Shown here piece by piece: positions 47,001 to 60,049 of a stretch of 64,000 nucleotides of DNA. Under the pieces are notes generated by a model. The model searched no databases, was not told the origin of the DNA, and was given only the letters and a program-made list of their open reading frames with translations. The stretch covers positions 47,986,423 through 48,050,422 of the forward strand of contig CM033394.1 of NCBI GenBank assembly GCA_019426215.1, read 5' to 3'. Position 1 is the stretch's first letter, and each line of letters opens with the position of its first letter. Source of the DNA: Buddleja alternifolia. Taxonomy: Eukaryota > Streptophyta > Magnoliopsida > Lamiales > Scrophulariaceae. The position numbers were made by a program, and so were the translations under genes.

Positions 47001-48715
47001 TTCCCTTTTTCTTCTTTCTCTCAATCCGACAACTCTCCCTCGTATTCTTTTCCATCTCCCTATGATGAAACTTCTCCTCTACTCCCTCGTCTCTCTACCA
47101 CTCCTCTCTGATGACCACACGACGAGTTTTCGACCCTCCACCCTGTTTCCAGCCTATTTCGTCCAATACATCACCTATCACCTCCCCCTCATCCTCCACG
47201 TCATCTGACACGTCAATGTCACCTATTTCGATGGTTCACTCGAGCTATACAAAGCTCATCTCATAGCACAAGGCTTACTCAGCAACCAGAATCGATTGTG
47301 AGGATACTTTTAATCCTGTTGTTAAACCCGCCACCATTCGTACCATTCTTAGCATTGTCGTCTCTCTCTCTTGGCAATTATACTTGACGTCAAAAATGCT
47401 TTTCTCCACGGCCATCTCTCTAAAATTATTTACATGAAAAAACCCCTGGGCTACACTAACTCCACTTATCCAAACCATGTCTGCCTTCTTAAAAAGGCTC
47501 TTGTGGCTTAAACAGGCTCCTCGCACATGGCATCACTGTTTTGCCTCTTACTTATCTTCTCTCGGCTTCGTCAGTAGTAAATCAGGTGCTTCTCTTTTTA
47601 TTTTTCGTCAAGGTACCTCTACTGCTTTTCTTCTTCTTTATGTTGATGATATCGTGCTGACATCCTCGTCTCCTCCCTTTTATCTCAGCTTTCTTCTCTT
47701 CTCTCCTCTGAGTTTGCCATGACCGACTTAGATCCTCTTCACTATTTTCTCAGTATCCCCATCTCTCGCTTGTCTTTTGGTCTTTTTCTCTCTCAAGAAA
47801 AATTTGCCCTGGAAATCCTTGCTCGTGCTAATATGACTAACTGCAAACCTGTCTCCACGCCAGCTGATTCTCAACCCAATCTTTCGTTGTCTTCTTTTCT
47901 TTCTTTCTCAGATTTGACTCTCTATCGTAGTGTCGCTGGTGCTCTACAGTACCTCTCCTTCACTCGACCTGATCTCTCCTTCGTGGTTCAACATCGCTGC
48001 CTTTTTATACATGACTCTCACGATCATCACATGACAGCCCTTAAACAAGTTCTTTGGTATATTCAAGGCATGGTTTCTCAAGGCCTCTCTATTCGTCCAT
48101 CATCGTACACTAATCTCATTGTATATTCCGATGCTAACTAGGCTGGTTGTCCCGATACTCATCATTCCACTTTCGGTTACTGTGTCTTTTTAGGTGATAA
48201 TCTCATTTCATGGTCCTCTAAACGTCAACATGTTGTTTCCCTCTCTAGTGCTAAAGCTGAATACCGTGGTATTGCTAATGCAGTTGCTGAAGCCTTTTGG
48301 ATTCGAAATCTTCTTCTCGAGCTTAACTGTCCTCTTCGTACTGCTATTCTTGTTTTTTGTGACAACATAAGCTCTTCTGTTCTAACCCAATACAGCATCA
48401 CTGCACTAACCATGTAAAACTAGATTTACATTTTGTACGAGAAAAAGTTGCCCTTGGTGATGTTCAAGCGTTGCATGTTCCGTCGTCTCGTTAGTTTGCT
48501 GATATTTTCACCAAGGGATTGCTTTCTTCGTTGTTCTTTGAATTTCGTACCAGTCTCAACATTCATGAACCAACTGTCTTGAATGCGAGGGAGTGTTAAA
48601 GTTTATATTAAAATAGGAATATTATTTATTATTTCCTTTATTATTATTCTCTTGTATTGTCTATAAATATGTTCCCATCATCAATAATATTCTCAAGGAG
48701 TTTTACATTATAATA
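44088..48715 (+). mobile_element. Copia-7, old full-length Ty1/copia element with very short LTRs
   Basis: The 5' LTR (44088-44201, 114 bp) and 3' LTR (48594-48715, about 122 bp) share attatttattatt, tattctcttgtattgt and atattctcaaggagYgtt-like blocks, but differ by substitutions and indels. A primer site tggtatcagcca follows at 44202, and a purine tract gagggag precedes the 3' LTR. The flanks gatct and tatct form a near target duplication. A run of 20 C lies in the leader at 44225-44244. It is older than Copia-1, -2 and -3 judged by LTR divergence. Confidence 0.85.
44539..48597 (+). pseudogene. Copia-7 polyprotein remnant
   Basis: Gag starts near 44539 (MSDPEESSETT) and, after frame changes, continues to a Gly/Arg-rich segment (NRGRGTNRAQGSGRG near 45280). 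In the protease signature the usual DSGA reads DTVA (WYLDTVARFHMT near 45780). Integrase pieces include HSDLL near 46358, FQCDHGIEF near 46537 and a stop just after the QQNCKAE segment near 46640. RT has YVDDIVL near 47643. RNase H has YSDAN followed by a stop near 48140, then SAKAEYRGIA and FTKGLL near 48517. It is heavily broken and cannot encode a working element. Confidence 0.82.
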
Positions 48716-49450
48716 TATCTAACCAATGAATAAATTGATATATAGTGACTAATCAATAATCTGGGTCTAGCCAAGTGTCTTGATCCTTAGACCCCATAGA
48801 TCTCAATTTGGGTTGAGTGTGGGTACAGTAGAAAAATTATAAGTATCTACTTATATACTCATTGTAAGTGTCGTATGTATCTTTGCAAGGATATGCTTAA
48901 ACTAAGGAAACACATTTTTCTTTTCCTTAACATCTTTTTTTTTTGCATTTTGTTGTTTTGAAGACTGTAATAAAGTGGTAGATATGGACGATAAGTGGAA
49001 TATTGGTGATGTAATTAGTCAATAAAATTATGATGAAATGGTGAAATTTGTCAATTTTTCTTTTTCTGGAGTGGAAAGTATCAAAATTGTGCTTTTGGGA
49101 TGCAAAATGTAATTTTAGACATTTCAATTAACCACAACCAATTTGAGGGAAAATTAGATGGATGGACCACATTTAATGAAATATGGTAGTTTGGGGACTA
49201 CATTTGATGAGGGGTGTAACTAGGGGGATTGAAATCGAAAAGGGTGTACAACTGAAGGACCAAAAGTGATATTATCCCGTGCAAATATAATAATTTTTTC
49301 ATAATTAAGTATCATTTACACATCCGTAAACTGAATACAAATTGAAACACTATGTGCTTGTGTAGTTATTCATCCATGCAATAATAAACAAAGCAGATTC
49401 GTCCGTAGGATGCTCTGCTTTTCTTGTAGAATAAATGATAATCTTTAATG

Positions 49451-52400
49451 TCACCTAGGATAGAAACTACTCTCTGAAATGTTGGCAATTGAAGCAGCAT
49501 TGCCACTATCAAGGGGCCGTAATGGGTTTTCACTCATGTCGATCAGTTCCATGGTGTTCTCGTCCATGAAAGGTGGACTGGTTGGTGCAGGCAACTCTTC
49601 TTTCTTTACTAGCATCTCTAGTGCCTTCGACATGGATGGTCTTAACGAAGGGATTTCTTGGGTGCACAAGAGCCCCACATGAACTACCCGTAAAATATCA
49701 TTTTTTACGATGTTGTTGTGGTAATTATGCAGCATTAGGTTCGGGTCAAAGAGCTCTTCGACCGCTCTTTGCTGGAAATGCTTCCACGCCTGAGTCATCC
49801 AAAAAAAAATTAACAATTGAAAATAATAATTAGAATGTTAAATTTCTAGAGTGATAGAATCATATAGATTGATTGATGCTTTTAGGACTTACAATAGTTA
49901 ATAAGCTGTCAGTGTACTCTGATGTTTGACTTCTGTTGATTTGTATACCTGTGACAATTTCCAGCAAAACCAGACCAAAGCTATAAACATCTGCTTTTTC
50001 TGTCAACTGGCCATGAGCTAAGTATTCAGGGGCCATATATCCCCTGCAAATCATAAATTCAATAAAATTTACCATATCAAAATTTGCCTGAGTATGTATA
50101 CAAGATTCAGTAGAAGAATTGGCTCCGCTATTATACATTCTAATATCAACATTTTAGTTAATTATGACATCATATTCTCATCTATTGGATCATGACTTCA
50201 TTTTGGGTACTCCAGTGTGAAATTTCTCGAGAAGATTAGTAAGATTATAGCATTTGGAACTTTTCATTTCGATTATTGATAATAGGATAAGAGATTGACG
50301 TGACGCACAATGTTCCTGCTATGGCTGTGCTGATATGACTTTTATCTTCTTGGAAAGACCTTGCCAACCCAAAATCAGCGATTTTGGCACGTAGTCTCGA
50401 GTCCAAAAGGATATTGCTCGCTTTTATGTCTCTATGAATAATTCGTGTTTTCTTGTTTTCATGAAGGTAAACCAAACCCCTTGTTGTTCCTATAATTATC
50501 TCGAATCTCCTTTCCCAACTTAATGCTTTGCCTTTGTTTGAATCTGTCGACAACTTGAAATTTCATTAGTTCTAAAACAACCTTAAAAAAAGTGTTACAA
50601 CGGTTTCAATTCTAATCCATTAACCTAGTACTTACCAAAGATGAAGCGATCTAGGCTCATGTTTGGCAAAAATTCATAAACAAGAAGACTTTCAGGTCCT
50701 GAGCAACTACACCCCAACAACCTGACTAGATTGTTGTGCTCGACACTACTAATAATGTTTATTTCGTTGTAGAAATCTGCTGCTCTATGTTTATTATTAA
50801 AGAAAAGCCTCTTTACAGCGATCTCTCTTCCATCTGCCAAAACTCCCTGCAATAAAATGTAATTTTTTCCAGTTTCGGACATCAATGTGCATATATAGAT
50901 AATACTTAGGCATTTTTCAGGTGCATTAATTCTTGGTCAATTTTGACTTTCGAGAAATCAGAGCCACTCATATGTGGGGTCCATACGTGGACCCCACGTG
51001 GACAACTTAAATCGCTTAGGACTCGTTGGTCGCACACCGGCCCCAAGCGCTACCCCATTTTATACAAGTTTGTACCTTATATACTGTTCCAAATCCGCCT
51101 TGCCCGAGTTTGTTGGCTTCATCAAAAGAACCCGTGGCTTTCTCAAGGGTGGAATATTTGAAGTTCAAGCTGCTATCATGAAGAGTTTTCATTAATTTAC
51201 TTGCATCACCTGATTCGGGAAAGCATTGAGATTTCATTAGAACAAAGTAAGAAATCAAGCACATAAATAGGAATAAATATTTTTGTGGTTCACGCAAATC
51301 GGACTTGACCCTTTGGAAAAAGGCTCCTCAAATTTAGGCCTATCACTTTAAATCACACCACAAAAGTTTATAAAGGAAAAATTATATTTTATTTACATTA
51401 TACCTTTTCTCTTCTTTTCAATGATTCTTTGCTTCCGCATATAAATTCCAATGATGGCTCCAATTATCAAAATTGATACTCCGGCAGCTGTTGCTATTCC
51501 AATAACTATTACTCTCCCTGAAAAAGTAAAAGGTTAAAATTAGGCTAGAAATTTAACTAATATTAGGCAGATGTGGCTTTTAGCAAAACATTCGATTGAT
51601 TTAATTTGCATGACTGTTATCGATATTACTGATATGGGATTGCGTTATTCAATATGTTTTGATATGACTGAGATGTAATGCGTATCTGTTGATTTCAAAA
51701 ATTGAACTAATAATATCATCATATATCAATCAAATTTTGCCACTTTAATTAGGCATGTGTGGAGTCGAGCAGTCAACTAGACCCCATTTCATATCGAAAT
51801 TCTATAATCACAATCCAGCCAACTAGACCCCATTTGTCGTTAGATGGTGGATATGATCCGGCTAGCAGTTAAGCCAGAGTCTCAGCCCATGATCCAACAT
51901 TGATCGGGTTTGATACCATAACCAATCTAACCGTAAAACAAAGTTAAAAAAAATGAAGGGAAGTGAATTTTAACCTCTTTGATTCCCATTTCCGGGTATA
52001 GGATTAAGGAAATTGGTATCCGAGTACCTTATGAAACACCCCGTATTCAAAGCCCGGCCCTCAGATGCAGGCAAGCATCTTGATACGGATTTAGATGCAT
52101 CCTCCAAACAAGCCCTACAAGAACTAGTGTTTAGTGTCCTCCAGCATTCAGCCAAAATATATACCGCCCCATTTTCGGGCCGAGAAACCGCCATCTGGGC
52201 CCGTGCGTACCCGTTATTGTTTAGCACAACTAAAACTGCTTGTGATAAAGCCCGCATTGTTGATTCTCGAAAAGATGAACCATTTCGGGTAATATTCCCA
52301 CACACAGCATGGTCGTTTGGTCCAGTATACTCCTGGAAGAAACTATAAATCTCGCCCCGCACAAAACATCCGTCAAGATAAATAATACCTCCGGTCCTGG

Positions 52401-52731
52401 GAAAGCACCTAGAAATAACATTACGGGCTTGTAAAAAGCACAATATGCAATCAACTACAGATAGATCACCGTAGCATTGGGCTAAAGCGTAATGAGCATC
52501 AGGGTCTAAGCCCGTTATTGATGTGCCAAAGCCCGAAGTCCGAACTTGGTCAATTAAACTATCCATGTTGGCAACATAGTTTGATGAGAAAACGGATATG
52601 TTGGGGATAGGTTGGGCTCCACAGCCAAGGTTAACAATCTGAGCTCTTGGATCAGCAAATAATGCATCTGGTAATAGCAAAATCACGAGAATAGTGATAG
52701 TAACAGATGGAACAAGAATTGCCATCTTCAT
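49451..52731 (-). CDS. CRK-C: complete cysteine-rich receptor-like kinase (7 exons, 646 aa)
   Basis: Exons, in transcript order: 52731-51975, 51517-51404, 51209-51076, 50846-50636, 50543-50309, 50043-49893 and 49789-49451. All junctions are GT..AG, the fifth donor being gtgcg. The sum is 1941 nt. The signal peptide ends near DALFADP. Two DUF26 signatures follow ([13 protein letters not shown] and [13 protein letters not shown]). Exon 2 has a membrane span ([20 protein letters not shown]). The kinase keeps GQGGFG, AVKRLFF with Lys347, [15 protein letters not shown] and MAPEY, and ends SSFYPR. Introns are short (intron 1 is 457 bp) and free of recognisable transposons, unlike the other copies. 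Clade and role are as for CRK-B. Exon 1 is nearer to CRK-A, so this pair duplicated more recently. Confidence 0.94.
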
Positions 52732-53620
52732 TATGGTTTGCTTTGTCTTCTCAATTTTTCTGTTGAAACGAGGGGTCAGTTAAGAGAATTATTGAACTTC
52801 TTCCAAACAAAAATATAAAAGAAAACCAAACATTAAAATGCTACAATTATTAGCGCAATGTATATCCATAGATAAAAATATTACATAAAGACTCAAAAAG
52901 AAATGCGAAGAGAAAACAAAAAGAAATTGGAAAAAGAAAGAAAGAAATGTTAGGAAATGCAAAAGAAAAAATCAAGAAATATTGGAAAGAAAGAAAGAGA
53001 ATGATCTGAAAAATTGGATGTTTAGTCCTGTAAAAGAAAAGGCGGGACAGAAATTGCACGCGAAAGGCCACGTTCAAGTCACGTGATGTATCCAGTCCAA
53101 AGAGTAACAGAGAAGATAAAAAGTATTAACGTTGATGTATGGGACAATAAGTGCCACGTCAACAATCATAACATTTATTTTATGGGACTAAAAGTGAAAT
53201 TTTATTTAAGGTCCATTACATTCACACCCCTTCACCTTTGGCTTAATTAACAATAATTTCTCGATGTTTGGTAAATTACAAGGACACCCCTGTCAAAGAT
53301 TGACATCCCAAAAAGTCGCCGGAAAGTATTAAAGGGCGATTTTGCTCCTTTGAATAACAGCCAAAAAGAAATCACAAGATCATATAAAATTTCTATGGAC
53401 TAAAAGTACCATTCCATTTAAAACTCAATTTTGGGCAGATTTCGATGAAATATTTCAATGTTCTTTTCTCTTGCAAAACATTTTCTTGATCCCAGTACCA
53501 AGATCAAATCATTCTAAGTAAAAATGACAGAGCAAGCTCAAAGTCTTACCTTTTTCCTTTACATGAACCTGAAATTCTAGCTCTTTTTTGTTGGAGAAAG
53601 AGAAGAAACTGGACAAGTTA
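52732..53620 (-). repeat. CRK-C proximal upstream region
   Basis: Colinear with CRK-B 40052-41080 and, beyond the CRK-A insertions, with 17427-17760. It includes the 5' leader, the aaggcgggacagaaattgca block and ccaaaaagtcgccggaaagt. No gene seen. Confidence 0.6.
52814..52820 (-). promoter_or_regulatory. Candidate TATA box of CRK-C
   Basis: The minus strand reads ttttata about 85 bp upstream of the ATG, in the same context as in CRK-A. Confidence 0.4.
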
Positions 53621-55850
53621 CAAGCGACGTGCTGAGTAAATTGAAGAATATATAGAACGATACAAGTACTATATGGTATACTATTTCTAATGTGAGTGAA
53701 TTCTGGTCAGATTTCCACGTTTTTCAAACCTCAAGAATTAATTCAGAACATTTTTTTGACTATAGGAAGCCTTTGATCTGGGCAGGTAAAATTGTTTAAA
53801 CGTCAATAATTAAGATCATTTTAATTAATTAAGAATTAATTCAGAGCATTTTTTTTTAACTATAGGAAGCTTTTTACCAAGAAAGGTAAAATTGCAAGTC
53901 TTGCAAGATAGGGTCATTTTAGTTTTAGCCCAGAGCTTATGTGTTTTGGAATTAAAATAGCCTCAATAATTTGTAGACCTAAAAATTTTAATCCCTTTCT
54001 AAATAAAATTAGACCCATACTTTATTTTGCATAAAAAAATGTACGGAAACTAAAAGTACTTTTAAAAATTGTATTTTGTTCCTGAACTCTGATTTGGAGA
54101 TTGTGAGAAGGGTAATCCCATGGAGACGGCCTCATGGGAGTTTGGATTCTGCATGAAAAAAAATCAAACCCTCTCTAGATAAATATTAATGTCACTTACC
54201 CCTTGAAAATTTTAAAAAATTGTTTGAATTCATTATTTAATAAAATTATCTTATAACGAATATATTAGTTAAGGAAAAAAAAGGTGGTGGGGGGGGGGGG
54301 GGAGCGAAACCAACATTTGAGGGGGAACTGAGTGGGCAGGGACTAGGGTGGGGCTGGGGAAGCGGGCGGCGAGTGAGGGTTTGGGTGGAGGTCGGTCGTT
54401 CATGGCAGGGGGTTAGGTCTCCCTCCGTTCATTTTTAATGAAAAAGTGTGGAAGGGATCAATATTGCTTAAAAGAATGACTAATGTTGCTATTTTTATAA
54501 ATTATTGGGACGATTTCATCGTTTAAAGAATGGTGCTAGAATTAAAATGACTCTATCAGATGGGATGGGATTAAATTTGCGATTTGCCAATTTGGATTAG
54601 TGAGGTTAGATTTCAGATAATTTTTGTGCTTTTGGTACCTCTTCTTTATGTACTATGTTAAGTATGTGTCGCATCAATTGCTTATGCGACAGGGCTACAC
54701 TCGAAAACTGTACTATTTAAAAATTTGAGTTGCACCATACGACATGTATAGCTTTTAGTAGAATGACTTTTTAGTTTCTACTAAATGGGATAATAACAAT
54801 TTTGGTCCCTAATGTTGACACCTAAATCAATTTTGATCCCCCATTTGTTGAACTTGACAATTTTAGTCCCTAATCATTCAATTTTTAACAAAATTGATTC
54901 CTGCCGTCAAATGTCTTGTTAAACTTAATGGAATATTCCGTCAAGTGACGGAATATTTAGGGAATATTCTGTCAATTTTAACGGAAAGTTAATGGCAGGA
55001 ACGAAATTTGTTAAAAAAATGAAAAATTAGGGACCAATTTTGTCGAGTGCAACAAATAGGGGACCAAAAGTGTTTTCGGTGTCAACATTAAGGACTAAAA
55101 CTGTAATTATCGCCTACTAAATAGCCAATGCTTAGAAAATTTTAGCACACTTGCGGTTCGGCTGATCCTTAGAATAATTCATAAAGTGAGTGATCAATTA
55201 CATGAGAAGTGTAATCACCCACTTTGTGAATTATTCTTAAATTTGCCTAAGCCAGATGCATACTATAATTTTCCGTCAACGTTCAATTCTTACCTTGAAA
55301 ATACATTTTCATTTCTATTTAGTAGTCAATGTTTACTATGATGAGTTGATGACAAAAGGAAAAATTGTAGAATTTACTTACTTCTCAACTTTGAATTTTT
55401 GAGTCAATATATCTAGAGTCTTAACAATTTACATACTTTTCGTTACTTCTTTTCTAGGCTCGAGTTTCTCTCTTTTATGCCACAGATTAATTTACTTCTC
55501 ACCTTTGAATTTTTGAGTCCATAGATCTAGAAAGTCTTAACAATTTACATACTTTTCGTTTCTTCTTTTCTAAGCTCTATTATCCTACAAAAGCAAATTA
55601 TGAACTAATAAAGATAACATGTACAGAATAAATTAGATCAAATTTGTATCTATATCTTTATATACATATACGCATACTAAAAATGTGGATAATTAAGTGT
55701 TTCTTCCAATTGTGAATTGACTAATTTAACCCCACTAATAGTAATATATTAAAATTAAATTAATTAATAACTATTACAAAGATATAATATCACTAAGAAT
55801 CTACATTTCTTAACAATCCTTCATCTCCATAAGCACCTTCACGAGTCACG
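53621..55850. repeat. CRK-C distal upstream block, tandem unit 1
   Basis: It starts caagcgacgtgctgag. The same order of landmarks recurs about 2230 bp later: ctatatggtatactatttc, the G-run (54288-54302), ggctggggaagcgggcggcg, the MITE, and tcttaacaatttacatac. No coding sequence. Confidence 0.8.
54787..55113. mobile_element. Mutator-like MITE (GGGATAAT family), CRK-C unit 1 copy
   Basis: TIRs run gggataataacaattttggtcc and its complement. A perfect 9-bp duplication ctactaaat lies at 54778-54786 and 55114-55122. It is the clearest copy of the family in the window. Confidence 0.88.
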
Positions 55851-57830
55851 CAAGCGACTTGCTGAATAAAATGAAGAATATATAGAACGATACAAGTACT
55901 ATATGGTATACTATTTCTAATGTGAGTGAATTGTTGTCAGATTTCGACGTTTTTCAAACCTCAAGAATTAATTCAGAACATTTTTTTGACTATAGGAAGC
56001 CTTTTATCTGGGCAGGTAAAATTTTTTAAACGTCAATAATTAAGATCATTTTAATTAATTAAGAATTAATTCAGAGCATTTTTTTTAACTATAGGAAGCT
56101 TTTTACCAGGAAAGGTAAAATTGCAAGTCTCGCAAGATAGGGTCATTTTAGTTTTAGCCGAGAGCTTATGTTTTTTGGAATTAAAATAGTCTCAATAATT
56201 TGTAGACCTAAATATTTTAATCCCTTTCTAAGTAACATTAGACCCATACTTTATTTTGCATAAAAAATGTACGGAAACTAAAAGTACTTTTAAAAATTGT
56301 ATTTTGTTCTTGAACTCTGATCTGGAGATTGTGAGAAGGGTAATCCCATGGAGACGGCCTCATGGGAGTTCGGGTTCTGCATGAAAAAAAAAATCAAACC
56401 CTCTCTAAACAAATATTAATGTCACTTACCCCTTGAAAATTAAAAAAAAAAATGTTTGAATTCATTATTTAATAAAATTATCTTTTAACTAATATATTAT
56501 TTAAGACAAAAAAAAGGTGGGGGGGGGTGGGGGTGGGGGGGGACAAACCACCATGGAACTAAGTGGGCAGGGACTAGGGTGGGGCTGGGGAAGCGGGCGG
56601 CGAGTGAGGGTTTGGGTGGGGGTTGGTTTTTCATGGCAGGGGGTTAGGTCTCCGTTCATTTTTAATGAAAAAGTGTGGAAGGGATCGATGTTGCTTAAAA
56701 GAATGACTAATATTGTTGCAATTTTTATAAATTATTGGGACGATTTTTAAAATCGTGTAAAGCATGGTGCTAGAATTAAAATGACTCTATCAAATGGGAT
56801 TAAATTTGCCATTTGCGAATCTGGATTAGTGAGGTTAGATTTTAGATAATTTTTGTGCTTTTGGTACCTCTTCTATATGTATTGTGTTAGGTATGTGTGG
56901 CATCAATTGCTTTTGCGCTACATTCGAAAACCGTACTATTTAAAAATTTGAGTTGCACCATACGACATGTATAGCTTTTAGTAGAATGACTTTTTAGTTT
57001 CTACTAAATGAGATAATTACAATTTTGGTCCCTAATGTTGACACGTATATCAATTTTGATCCCCCATTTGTTGGACTTGACAATTTTAGTCCCTAATCAT
57101 TCAATTTTTAACAAAATTAATCCCTACCGTCAAATGTCTTGCTAAACTTAATGGAATATTCCGTCAAGTGACGGAATATTTGGGGAATATTCTGTCAATT
57201 TTGACGGAAAGTTAATGGCAGGAACGAAATTTGTTAAAAAATGAAAGATTAGGGACCAATTTTGTCGAGTCCAACAAATGGGGGACCAAAAGTGTTTTCG
57301 GTGTCAACATTAAGGAGTAAAACTGTAATTATCCCCTACTAAATAGTCAAAGTTTAGAAAATTTTAGCACACCTGCAGTTCGGCTGAGTAATTCATAAAG
57401 TGAGTGATCAACTAGAATTTCCGTCAACGTTCAATTCTTACCTTGAAAATACGTTTTCATTTCTATTTAGTAGTCAATGTTTACTATGATGACAAAAGGA
57501 AAAAATTGTAGAATTTACTTACTTCTCAACTTTGAATTTTTGAGTCAATATATCTAGAGAGTCTTAACAATTTACATACTTTTCGTTTCTTCTTTTCTAG
57601 GCTCGAGTTTCTCTCTTTTATTAATTTACTTCTCACCTTTGAATTTTTGAGTCCATAGATCTAGAAAGTCTTAACAATTTACATACTTTTCGTTTCTTCT
57701 TTTCTAAGCTCTATTTTCATTCTTTTATGCCACAATTATTTTTATCCTAGAAAAGCAAAATATGAACTAATAAAGATAACATGTACAGAATAAATTAGAT
57801 CAAATTTATGTCTATATCTATACTAAAAGC
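55851..57830. repeat. CRK-C distal upstream block, tandem unit 2
   Basis: It starts caagcgacttgctgaa and is colinear with unit 1. It has small deletions, for example near 57390 where the agaagtgtaatcacccac segment is missing. It includes a G-run at 56517-56542 and its own MITE copy. The ORF over the G-run is compositional. Confidence 0.8.
57010..57335. mobile_element. Mutator-like MITE, CRK-C unit 2 copy
   Basis: Same element as 54787-55113, with the first bases changed to gagataatt. The duplication ctactaaat is at 57001-57009 and 57336-57344. It arose by tandem duplication of the block, not by a new insertion. Confidence 0.85.
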
Positions 57831-57856
57831 AAAAAAAATAAAAATATTTTCGTATG

Positions 57857-58465
57857 AATGAGTATTTCTTTTTATTAAAAGAATAAAAAACACAATACAT
57901 ATTTATCATGCAACAAATCTACCATATATGCACTAATATTCTTTTATTTCAATTCTACAATGAGATCAGTAGTTACGTACATTTACATCAATGCAATTGA
58001 ATGTTTTTTTGGAAAAGGATACTTTCTTCTGTTTTATGTTCTTGGTTTTACGGTATAATATCTCATACTCTTAGGTTCAGGATTAATCATAAAGATACTT
58101 TCAGTACCAAACATCGTAATTATTCCTACTCTAATATATAAAACTTCATATAAGCATGATACATATAAGCGTAGTATGAAAACAAACTTTTTTTTATTCA
58201 CTAACAACTCGTTTAATTAGTAGATTATACATTATCAATGCAAATCAATATTTGTCCGTTTATGGTTTTCTTAGAAATATATAAACATAGCTTTCAACAT
58301 AAAGTCCAAGCTATCACTTTTGTGTTGAAGTCAATTTTTTTCTTCTAATTATCTTGTGCAGAAGTAAATCCCAAAATTTCTTTATGCTAGTTATTGTGTA
58401 CAATTGGAATTTATGTTTGTCGTGGAGTATTAGGCAATGCTATGTTTAAATGATTTGAGGTCATT
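57857..58465 (+). repeat. Direct repeat, left copy (about 610 bp)
   Basis: It begins aatgagtatttcttttta and contains ctaccatatatgcactaata, ttcagtaccaaacatcgtaa and ctagttattgtgtacaattg. The same order recurs at 62436-63050 with scattered differences. No gene, and neither copy has LTR-like TG/CA ends that I can defend. Confidence 0.75.
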
Positions 58466-58990
58466 CCAATTGTGTACAATTGAAATTCATGTATATAAAT
58501 ATTGTTCAATTTGAAAATGTTATATATTCCAGAATTTATATTAATTTAACTCAATGTGTTATTATCCAATAAATTATAATTGTTTGAAATACTAAAAATG
58601 ATTGACATGAAAGACTCACTAAATCAATACTTAAAACATTTGCGTTTATTGAATATTTAAATATAGATAATAATGTAAATATTTTCTTATGTAAATTTAT
58701 CTTTTCATTTGCTTCTTCTCTTCTTTACTTTTACTTTTTGTGGATTGAATACTCATTTCTTCTTTTACAATTGTCTATTCATTATGTCTAAAAATTGGAT
58801 AGCTATGTAGTCTTTTTTTTATTATTAATATTTGTCTTTCTCTATTAGCAATCGTAGCATAGTTTTACTCAAGATCATTCAACATGTCTACATTTGAACA
58901 TTAATGCATTTTTCGCGAAATCACAATAGGTTGACATAGATAATGCTTTCCTTTGTATTTGATTCACTACTATTGAATCATCTTTTCCAT

Positions 58991-60016
58991 TTAAAGAAAA
59001 TGTAGGAGAAGTAAATGTGACATTGTAAATGTAGGACCAGCCATGTGCCTAATGAAATCATACTCACTATGTTCCCATTCAGTCATTTCCAAATAACTCT
59101 TACATATATCAGGGAAAAACACATTCGAAGTGGGGTACTTGCTACCGCTAAAACGGCTAGTGGCTACGTAAAAAGTATGTAAACACTTATGTATAGATGT
59201 AGCCACCTCCCATTCTGACTCAGATGGATTGAACAGATAATTTTTGTCTATCCTTTCAAGACGACAAAAGGCTTCTCTAAGAGGCAATGCTGTCTCAAGT
59301 AATTCAAATGTCGAGTTCCATCTATTAGGCACATCCATTGCCACTTGCCTCTTATCCTTCAAATTACACTCATCCAATGCAGTGTCAAGCTTTTGCGCCG
59401 CTGCTGGCGACTTTTTCAGATATCTAGAAGTTTCACGAATCTTTTCAATAAGTCCCCTGATCTGACTTAATGCATCTTGCACAACCAAATTTAATATATG
59501 TGCACTACACCTTACATGCAACAAATCACCATTTAAATCAATTAAATCACAAGGAACAAGCCAATCTTTTAACTTTTTAATCATCGAGTTATTGGCTGAA
59601 GCGTTGTCAACAACTACTGATAATAACTTCTTATCCAGATTCCATTCCAAAATAGATTCTCGCATAAAATCATATAAAGAGTCACCTCCATGCGGATATG
59701 GAATCTTTTTAAAAGCTATAACCCTCTTTTGAAGCTCTCAATCCTCATCAATAAAATGTACGGTTAGGCAACAATATGAAATATGTGAATGCTCAGAAGT
59801 CCAAATGTCAGTAGTTAAAGATAATCTAGATCGAACCCCACCCAACAATCTATACATTTTGATCTTTTCTTCTTTATTTACACTAATCACATCGGCCCGT
59901 ATTGTGTTTCTACATGGAAGCTCAAAATTGGGGTTCAATCCTTTCAAGAATGTCTCAAAAAATCCATACTCCCCTATATTGAAGGCAAACTTATGTTTAA
60001 TACAAGCAATTGCCAA
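58991..60016 (-). pseudogene. hAT-superfamily transposase remnant
   Basis: Two frame segments (60016-59738 and 59665-58991) join in the same frame around one TGA at 59738-59740. It stands where related proteins usually have the Trp of a W-x-LQKR motif (here stop-ELQKRVIAFKKIP). Recognisable parts are SLTTDIWTSEHSHISY, LSVVVDNASANNSMI, HVRCSAHILNLVVQDAL and DVPNRWNSTFELLE, as in plant zinc-finger BED/RICESLEEPER-type hAT transposases. The N-terminal BED finger and the C-terminal dimerisation region are missing. The C-terminal side ends near 58991 without homology beyond. It is inactive. Confidence 0.85.
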
Positions 60017-60049
60017 TTCTTTCCTACTTTTAAATATGCAAATCCACTT

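Larger units (their letters stand above)
43300..49278. mobile_element. Mutator-like fold-back element containing Copia-7
   Basis: Left-arm features (ccccagttacaccactcatcaa, accatattttcattaaatgtg, aattgtccctccatc-like) recur inverted at 49020-49278 (aatgaaatatggtagtttgg, gatgaggggtgtaact). Nine-base flanks gcgcaaata (43291-43299) and gtgcaaata (49279-49287) differ at one base. Without Copia-7 the element is about 1.35 kb. No transposase is seen. Confidence 0.75.
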
